Source: Cliona cf. orientalis (taxonomy: Eukaryota > Porifera > Demospongiae > Clionaida > Clionaidae). Taken from it: a DNA stretch of 64,000 nucleotides. The notes below the pieces were generated by a model that searched no databases, was not told the origin of the DNA, and saw only the letters and a list, made by a program, of their open reading frames with translations. The stretch is taken from NCBI GenBank assembly GCA_963930775.1, contig OZ005706.1, forward strand, positions 124,001 to 188,000. The letters are read 5' to 3'. Numbering within the stretch: position 1 is the first letter of the stretch; each line of letters opens with the position of its first letter. The translations under genes and the position numbers were made by a program. Of the stretch, positions 48,507-64,000 are shown one piece after another.

Positions 48507-48547
<41 letters not shown>

Positions 48548-50683
48548 CTGAGTATGCACAGCAGAGGCAACAGATATGCTCATAGTCATAAGGGAAATGA
48601 TGTATTAGTTTTGATTATCTTTTGTGTGTTTTTAGGCTCTCCTGCTCAAAACTCTTCTGGACAAGTTCAAGCAGGTGTGCTATGTAACTGGAATATAAAA
48701 TTATATATCTGACAATCATGTTTGCTTGTTCATTTGTAGCCTCGTCCCCAGTCTCCCTCATGTTCTCTATGTTGCACGCAGAGAAAGGAGGGAGCCTGGT
48801 AAAATTTATCACGTGCGTGACGTAGGGGTACGGTAGAAGCAACTTGGAGTGCGGCGTGCGCAAATCATGACTCAGCACTTTTGATGGAGCCATGAACGCG
48901 TTAAGGGTGCTTCCCATAGCAACGCATTATAGTATGCAGGAATGTACTATCATGTTGCTATCTACATGCTACAAGACCACAAACCACACGCATAATGATA
49001 TTCATGATTGATAAGCACTAGGCAGCTCTATACTATACTATTACTAGCTGTACTTAGGACCCTTTACCAGTGTAAAACTCGGACTGTGTTCATCAGAATG
49101 GGACCACGCTTGGAATGTAGACTACTGGTTGCATGCTCTAGACCATAACGGAGAGTTTTTCCAAATATACACATCCAGTTTGTAAAAACGATGATGTCAT
49201 GTGTGAAAAATCAAACTTGCCAGTACAGCGCTGGCAAAAGCTCTCCGTTAATGGATTGCCCTTGTTGAGATATGCATGTAATAAAAATTTGAGCTTCTAA
49301 AAGTGTACACAAGGTGAGTTTTATCGATTTGAAGGTTGTAGCTGGTGGCATCTATAATATTACCCCCGTTATACTTCAAGAGGTTGGGATTGGCATATAG
49401 AGTAGGCTCTACACTGTCTCCAAACTGGCGCTTGTTTCATTCAAGTAGCTGCTATAGTTTTTGAGATATAGTCCCTAGCAACCGCTCAAAAAATGTGCGT
49501 GGGCGGTGGTGAAGCACCCTTAACGATCGACAATCTGAGCGTACCAGCGATCGCTTTTATGACTAGATCACCTGGAACCATCATTCGCTAAACGTATGAC
49601 TCACCTTTGAGCGACGAATCGCTCTGGAAACTCGAGAACAATCATCGTTCAGAAAGTGCTGAGTCATGATTTGCGCGCGCCGCACTCCAAGTTGCTTCTA
49701 CCCCTACGTCACGCACGTGATAAATTTTACCAGGCTCCCTCCTTTCTCTGCGTGCAACATTGAGAATATGAGGGAGACTGGGGACGAGGCTAGTTCATTT
49801 GTACGTGCACATAACCATGGTATGCTCCCATACAGGGCTTCCCTGAGGAGTGGGCCAAGGTCACTGGAGAGGGAGCAAATGAAAAATCAACTTCAGTGAG
49901 TTATCACACACACACTGACTATCCCACCTCAATCTGTAGAAATAAGCAGGGGTCTCCCCCAAAATAATCTCCAAAGATCTGTCCAGTGTTACATAGAAAG
50001 GAAATAGTGGCTACTTAGTCCACAAGATAATAGATCTAGCCAATGTAAATAATTATTATAGTGTACTGTAGGGGGATCCCCCTCCCCCCCATAACCCCTG
50101 TTCATTTTTATCTCTCTTCATTGAATTTTTTTTTCCTCAGGAGTCGAAGCCATCTGGAGAGGCGACTGGTAATGGTAGTGGTGAGGGGGCGGATGAGGAA
50201 TACGAGGTTCTGGAGGGCGTCGGCATGGACAGTGATGACAACAGCAAGGCGGGCACTCTGGCTGCTGCAGCTGCCGCCTATGCCAGGATGCGTACCAGGG
50301 TTGGCTCAACGGAGGCATCAAGTGGCCTGGGCCTCTCCGACACAGAGGTTGCCATAGCGTCAGTGCTGGCTGCGTTTCTTACCGTCCACCCGCTTGGAGC
50401 CTCCATCGAAGAAATCACTACTTACTTTAGGAACTTTAACTCCACCTACAATAGCTACTATCTCGAGTCTCTTCTCTGTCGACTACCCTCGGTGTTTCAG
50501 ATGAGCCAGGCAGCTGCTCCAACTAACGAAGGGGCAGCCCCTGTTAATAAGTGGTGGTTCCTTGGATTCCAGACGTGTTCAACGGTGGGTGGTACTAACG
50601 CCGTGGCAACCATGAGTGCAGAAGGTCAGGAGTCAACTACTGAAGCAAGTGATGCTGTGAAGGAGGAAGACGATTCCGCTTGA
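47055..50683 (+). CDS. ENOX (ecto-NOX disulfide-thiol exchanger) family protein
   Basis: Seven exons (47055-47952, 48083-48189, 48262-48343, 48406-48500, 48636-48674, 49836-49895, 50141-50683) encode 607 aa, close to the ~610 aa of human ENOX2. An RRM at about residues 112-190 (PPGCNTVFVGSLPDNMTEKH ... GKRYAHVEF) is followed by the ENOX helical segment VIHWFEKGHCDTTSANVFYS and the conserved SWDSFTKAQRKTIMQWKEHA (human KAWDHFSKAQRKNIDIWRKH). A coiled coil in exons 4-5 and the C-terminal AFLTVHPLGASIEEI block complete the family architecture. A single orthologue co-equal to vertebrate ENOX1 and ENOX2 is likely. Reported activities are cell-surface NADH/hydroquinone oxidase and disulfide exchange; the RRM makes an RNA role equally plausible. 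Intron 5 carries a 1.06-kb transposon. Confidence 0.9.
48737..49792. mobile_element. Non-autonomous long-TIR element (Mutator-like) with 9-bp TSD
   Basis: Terminal inverted repeats of about 140-150 bp start TAGCCTCGTCCCCAGTCTCC on the left and are answered by the complement ending GGAGACTGGGGACGAGGCTA at 49792, with few mismatches. GTTCATTTG flanks it directly on both sides (48728-48736 and 49793-49801), a 9-bp target duplication. Internally a second short inverted pair (TTAAGGGTGCTT near 48901, AAGCACCCTTAA near 49515) subdivides it. No transposase frame is present. Long TIRs with a 9-bp duplication are typical of Mutator/MULE elements. Confidence 0.85.
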
Positions 50684-50920
50684 TCTTGATCTAATTACCT
50701 GAATTATTCAAAAATTTCTCAAAAAACTTAAAATTTAATTGCCAAACATTGGTCCCCTATTCAACACACACGCACATTCTTCACTAACACACTGTAAAAA
50801 TTATTAAGTAGTTAGCTTGTGATTTTGTGATGATAACAACTGATAAGAAGCTTTGTGATAATCATTATTGATCGATTGTGGTGGGTAATTGCCATTAAAA
50901 TTTTTTTTCCTTTTTCGCAG

Positions 50921-59684
<8,764 letters not shown>

Positions 59685-59805
59685 CGCTAACCCTCCTTCG
59701 CCCGCGATCGCTTCCTACGTTAGCTGCATCCCCACGATCGATCGCGATCAATTCAAGGAGGCGTACCACGTGACTTCCTAATGAGCTGGGGGTGTGGTTT
59801 CAGAA
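59685..59805. promoter_or_regulatory. Bidirectional promoter PEX1 / RPP38
   Basis: Only 121 bp separate the PEX1 and RPP38 start codons. The interval is GC- and CpG-richer than its surroundings and contains overlapping GATCG/CGATC palindromes (about 59735-59750) and a CCACGTGA E-box-like word near 59767. Confidence 0.6.
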
Positions 59806-61069
59806 ATGAGCAGTGGAAGTGCTGGAGTTGCTAAAACTGTGTCTTTTTCTCCACTGAGGCCAGAGAAGACCGCCATAAAGGTCACTCTAGATGCTCCGTA
59901 TCAACTGAAATGGTAGGTGTATTAATATTTATTCCTATAATTAAATACTATATCATCCAATTTCAACTTCTGCTTTCCTTTATTGGTCTAGTCTGTCAGC
60001 ATTTACATATTTGTACCAAAACCACTTCTGCCTTGTATCACCCTGCCTATTGCTGTAAAGCTCGCAAATAATAATAAAATCTACCTCTCTCCTCATGCGC
60101 ATGCGTGAATAATAATTTGTCGATTTTCAGGCCGCACATTGCTCCAGAGAATGCAGAACGGTTGCTGGAAGAACTAAAGAAGTCTCTCTCAGGAGTGAAG
60201 GCACTACTGTCCAGTAAGTTCAACCAATCACCATCTAATGGTGGCACAAGAAAGAGAACTAGAAAGAGAAAAACCAGAAAACCATCCAAGAAAGAAGCCA
60301 AGCCTGACAGTGGCGGTGAGGAAAAAGATGGAGAACCTCCAACAAAGAAACTGTGCCAAGAAACATCGACTGCTGCGCAACCACTCACGGTCAACGAAGC
60401 TACTCCGTCACCTATTGATGATTCAGCAGGTTTAGATACAAGCATCCAGCCTGCTGCCCCTCAATCAGTACAGGATAATGGAAGGAGGGCCCAGCTCGTG
60501 GTTGGGACAAACGCAGTGACCAGGAGCCTGGAGGAGGGCAGCTTGAGAGTGGGTGTGGTCTGTCTCACCGCCAAACCAGCCTTCCTTCATCGCCACCTGC
60601 TTCAGTTGGCTGCCACGAGGCGAGTGCCAATGGCTGCCGTGCCCCACCTCAGCCAAACTATCTCCCCTCTCCTCGGCATCAAAAGCTCCCTGGCTGTTGG
60701 GATAAAAGTGTGTCATTCTTATATTATAATAATATTATGTGGAAATTTTCACCAGGAGAAAATTTGCCAATTTTGCCACCTGTTCTCATTGGCGAAAATT
60801 TCCATATTAATAATTATTAACTGAATTGCTACTTAGATTAATTGTTATACCCTTACTATATAATATTATAGAAGGTTGGTGAAGGTGAGGTGGACTGCTA
60901 CTCCGAGTTGGTCGACATGGTTACTAAACTAGCTCCCCCCATCTCCATACCATGGTTGACCTCTGACCTCAGTAGTAGCGCTGGAGGTGACGTGCAAGCT
61001 AAGGTGTACCGTGAACTCAATGTAAAGAAGGTCATCACCAGACCCAAGAGAAAGAACAAATTGAGATGA
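59806..61069 (+). CDS. RPP38: RPP38, protein subunit of RNase P / RNase MRP
   Basis: Three exons (59806-59912, 60131-60707, 60872-61069) encode 293 aa (human RPP38 about 283). The start VSFSPLRPEKTAIKVTLDAP and YQLKW align with the human N-terminus (VVKTSLNNPYIIRW). The central L7Ae-type RNA-binding fold contains LVVGTNAVTRSLEEGSLRVG, VVCLTAKPAFLHRHLLQLA and VPMAAVPHLSQTISPLLGIK (human IGVNEVTRALER, KPAMITSHLIQL, VPRLSERIAPVIGL). A Lys/Arg-rich insert (about residues 58-90) and the C-terminal ITRPKRKNKLR resemble nucleolar-localisation stretches. It should bind the kink-turn of the RNA subunit in pre-tRNA 5' processing. The gene is divergent from PEX1 with 121 bp between starts. Confidence 0.92.
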
Positions 61070-61498
61070 TTTCATTAATTTTATTAATTTAAGGCTACTT
61101 ATATACTACTCACATGCTGTTTATACCAGCCCCATTATTGCCAAGATACACTTTGGTGCGCGCCGCAGTGTGGAGTTATTGATATTCATAGCTCTTAATT
61201 ACTCTGTACATTCCAACGATGGGGCTGGTTTTAGTTGGCAGTATATTATACCAGCCACATCCATGTGCATGATGCCTTTCAAGGAAATCTTATGACTTTC
61301 GCAAAGGCTCACCCCAACTCTCCCTGCACAGATGCATACTAGGTACATTATTTAATAGGTTGGCCGAATTTTTGTTGTTGATTGGGACTCGGGATGTAAT
61401 GAGCATTGGAGCCTGTTCTGGGATATAGAATAATGGAATATGAAATGATTGAAAATCGAAGCAAAAATTGAACAGTGGAAAATCAAATTGAAGATCGG

Positions 61499-61576
61499 CC
61501 CTAGCGGGATTCGAACCGGGGCGCGCATTTCACACTGCCTGGCAGACTCAGAGCTTAACCATTAGACCATCTGGAC
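61499..61576 (-). tRNA. tRNA-Gly(GCC)-like sequence, probably a tRNA-derived SINE head or pseudogene
   Basis: Read on the minus strand, an A box (TGGTCTAATGG) and a perfect B box (GGTTCGAATCC) lie at tRNA spacing. A seven-base loop CTGCCAG would give anticodon GCC. The acceptor stem (GTCCAGA against TAGGGC) and the T stem pair poorly, so a working tRNA is unlikely. It lies in a repeat-rich interval. Confidence 0.55.
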
Positions 61577-61743
61577 AGTAGTACAGTTGTGGCTTTTGTG
61601 TTTTGACAAGGACATTTTCGCTTATAACTCGACAATGAAAGTGAAATTGAAAATTCTGGAACGTGTAAATCTTTTGTTTTATGCTCTATCTGTTGGTCTT
61701 TGAATTATCTTCGTAGCATGTTCTGGGGCTGAGTTTACTTACA

Positions 61744-62052
61744 TTAGGCCACTCAGAATTAAATGTTTGTTTGAACTAACCCGACCGACTGTAAAATTTA
61801 AAGCATCCAATAGCTGAGTTTACTACAGGCATATATACCGACTCAGACTTTTAATAGGACTGTCTTAAAAATGTATTTTTAAGCTACCACACAGCACAAG
61901 CCTCTAGACAGCTGGAATACTACAAGTTTACATAGAAACACTGACACTTATAATTAAAATTCTTTGGTTAAATTATCATCCGCCCGACCGACCGACCCTA
62001 CTATTTTGTGGTCATGTTAGTTCAAACAAACAATTAATTCTGTGTGGCCTTA
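61744..62052. mobile_element. Short TIR element (about 310 bp)
   Basis: Left end AGGCCACTCAGAATTAAATG followed by TTTGTTTGAACTAAC is repeated as its complement at 62010-62052 (GTTAGTTCAAACAAACAATT, then AATTCTGTGTGGCCT). Both inner borders carry GACCGAC-type words. There is no coding capacity; it looks like a MITE. Confidence 0.7.
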
Positions 62053-62143
62053 GATTGATTTTATTTTTCTTCCCACTAATAGGCCCAGTCATATTCAAAG
62101 TCATATTCAAAATAAAAAAATTCTGATTTTTGACACAAAAATA

Positions 62144-62602
62144 GTCCCAATCATCCCTCCCCCCGGGCCGAGGTGCCGCAGCTTCGGTGATCCGTTTGGG
62201 AGTGACACTGCGGACATTACCGCAATTGGCCATACTTCCAGGGATGGGGGGTATTCAAGGGAGGAACCTGGGCGACCCCTAAGCCATATATGCCCAGGAC
62301 CATGTGCAGTTTTCAGCTGCAGGTGCCAGAGGGGATACCCCTGACACCGTCTAGCCCCGTTATCGATAGTACCTCCCAGAAAATGCTATTTATTGAGCTG
62401 GGACAGGGGGTAGCAAAACGCGTATGGTTTTCACGTTGGAATGTACAGACCGTGACGTAATTAATTAAAAACTATGAATATCATTAATTCTATACCGCGG
62501 CGCGCGCCAAAGTGTATCTCACCAACGGAAAGAGCTATGGAGCTGGAACAAAAACCAAAATGTACCTCTTGAGCAGATGAAAGCAGCTATCATGGTCCTG
62601 AA
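62144..62602 (+). repeat. Dispersed repeat, copy B
   Basis: Same orientation and gap-free match to 26802-27260 (about six mismatches). It is also preceded by an A-rich run and TTCTGATTTTTG, which resembles the flank of copy A, so the similarity begins slightly earlier, near 62126. Confidence 0.85.
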
Positions 62603-62996
62603 CAATGTCATACACTGATAGTATACTAACAAACTTCTTAAGCTTACATGCATGTCACAATAATATCTACACATTATTTTTGTGACTGTGACCTCAGCCC
62701 CATGCATGTGCATGCCTTGGAAAGAAATTGTATGATTTTCATGAAGGCTCGCCCCGCACAGATGATTTTCATCACCACTATAAGTTTTTTTTTTATTATA
62801 TGTCATTGTCAGCAATACAATCATGTACTCAGTCATCAAAATAATAATATTATTACTATAATAATTATATTATTATTCATAATTCTCATCTATGAAAATT
62901 AATGTAAAAAATGGACTATATAGCACACAAACACTCTCATTATAAAAAAAGCACTCCACTACATGTAGGAATAATTATCACTAGCAGCAACATTAT

Positions 62997-63976
62997 TTAT
63001 TCTCCACCTGCCTTTTCTGGCACAGTAACATCTATCCCTGCTTCTTCTTGACCTGTCTCCCCAGACACTCCTCCCTCCTCCTCCTCCTCCTCTCCTGCCC
63101 CGGCAGCTGCTTCTTGATCTGGTTCATCGCCGACTCCTAACTCTTTCTCCTCTTCTTCATCCTCTAACAAAATGGCGTCAATTCTCTGCTGAATGTTCTC
63201 AAAACTGTCTCTTCCATGATAGTCTATTCGGCCATTTTGAAAGTCAAGTCTGTGTTGGTCCACGGCGGGTGCACTAATCCCTTCGCCCCCAGTTGCTCCC
63301 ATTTCCTGTGTGGGAGGAGTAGCCACGCCCACAGCAGTGATGTCATCGTTTTCGGTGGTGACAGGGGTGAGGGGTGATTGTGTAGTGTGTGTAGGTGAAA
63401 AAGGAGACATTTTAAGGTAAGGTAGCACTGAATCAGATATACGGACAGCAGGCTGCCGCAATTCAGGCAGCTGTATCACATGACTGTCACGTGACCTAGG
63501 AATCATGATGTCATCGTCATTTTCAGTGCCGCCAAATTCTAGAGAATGACTACTACTACTGTGCAAGCTGTGAGTATCATGATTGTCATGAGTGGTGAGT
63601 GAATTGGGAAACTCAATATCACCGGAATGGAGATGATGGGAACGGAGAATGGGTGAATGAAAAGATGAGGAATGACCAAAACTGGGGGAATAGAAATAAG
63701 GAAATGATAGTTGCCTTCTCAGGCTAATTTGATCCACACCAACGTCTGTATCAAAATTATATCGTTTTCTCTCTCCGTTATCAGCAGCAGGCTCGCTGCC
63801 ACCTAACCGTCCAGGTTTGGAATAGAACGAGAGAGATGTGTGGGCGTGGTGATCGGAATAGGGAATGGACATGAGATTCTGAAAACGAGCCGTTTCAGGA
63901 TTGAGATTGGCTTCGGTGGCTGGGGGTTGGGAATGTGAGGGGGGTGGGGGTGAGAATGGCTCGCTGTGCTGTGTGT
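62997..63976 (-). CDS. Unrecognised low-complexity protein with acidic C-terminus (last exon; 5' part outside window)
   Basis: A last exon runs from an acceptor (TTTTGTAG, AG at 63978-63977) to a stop at 62997, at least 326 codons. It is rich in Ser, His and Pro (SFGHSSSFHSPILRSHHLHS), with a short possible helix SFENIQQRIDAILLEDEEEE and an acidic Glu/Gly tail. No domain or orthologue was recognised. Coding status rests on the single long frame, its splice-compatible left edge and the biased but non-repetitive composition. Upstream exons lie to the right of the window. Confidence 0.6.
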
Positions 63977-64000
63977 CTACAAAATAACTGTCTTGAGGCA

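Larger units (their letters stand above)
61070..62996. other. Repeat-rich gene-free interval
   Basis: 1.9 kb between RPP38 and the next gene. It is assembled from repeats: an inverted partial relative of the dispersed repeat (61147-61220), a duplicated ~80-bp segment (61250-61340 and 62690-62765), a tRNA-like element, a small TIR element and the full dispersed repeat copy B. The last 200 bp before 62997 are AT-rich and unique, presumably the 3' UTR of the downstream minus-strand gene. Confidence 0.7.

Noticed and set aside
48741-49790. Possible segmental inversion or assembly duplication
   Set aside because: The flanking 9-bp direct duplication fits insertion of a terminal-inverted-repeat transposon better.

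Overview
The window is nuclear DNA of an animal. It holds thirteen intron-rich protein genes on both strands. Most introns are 50-400 bp with GT-AG ends, intergenic gaps are mostly 100-700 bp, and many introns carry short palindromic MITEs. The gene set (VPS13B, CENP-I, ENOX, SLC2A13, CUL4, PEX1, RPP38, ZBBX, a TSC22D relative) is metazoan. The compact layout and the divergence from human proteins suggest a non-bilaterian such as a sponge, but that is an inference and no species can be named.

Layout: ZBBX-like B-box protein (-, runs off the left edge); SLC2A13-type H+/myo-inositol symporter (+); TSC22D-like protein (+); an unrecognised leucine-rich-repeat protein (-); VPS13B (+, 28 exons, about 3,980 aa, 12.5-35.2 kb); a membrane-anchored JmjC/cupin protein (+); a rhodanese protein (-); CUL4 (+, 17 exons); CENP-I (-); ENOX (+, 7 exons); PEX1 (-, 19 exons); RPP38 (+); an acidic, low-complexity protein (-, runs off the right edge). 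For nearly all of them I traced exon phases from start to stop, and the lengths agree with the human orthologues where known. Five neighbouring pairs are divergent and share short promoter regions (121 bp for PEX1/RPP38, about 235 bp for LRR/VPS13B).

The genes are housekeeping or cell-biological: peroxisome import, bridge-like lipid transfer, CRL4 ubiquitin ligase, kinetochore, RNase P and solute transport. They do not form a pathway. The unusual content is non-coding. Intron 17 of VPS13B holds a 3.47-kb minisatellite of 52 units built from 9-bp modules. It starts exactly at the 5' splice site, and a fragment of the unit survives next to the 3' splice site. The same intron also holds a three-copy tandem repeat, one copy of a dispersed repeat whose second, ~98.7% identical copy lies at 62.1 kb, and a 423-bp MITE. 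An ENOX intron carries a 1.06-kb element with long terminal inverted repeats and a 9-bp target duplication, like a non-autonomous Mutator-type element. At least six sequence-distinct palindromic MITE families share the terminus TACCGTA or a close variant.

I found no prokaryote-type operon, CRISPR array, rRNA gene, or retroviral or other virus-derived element.
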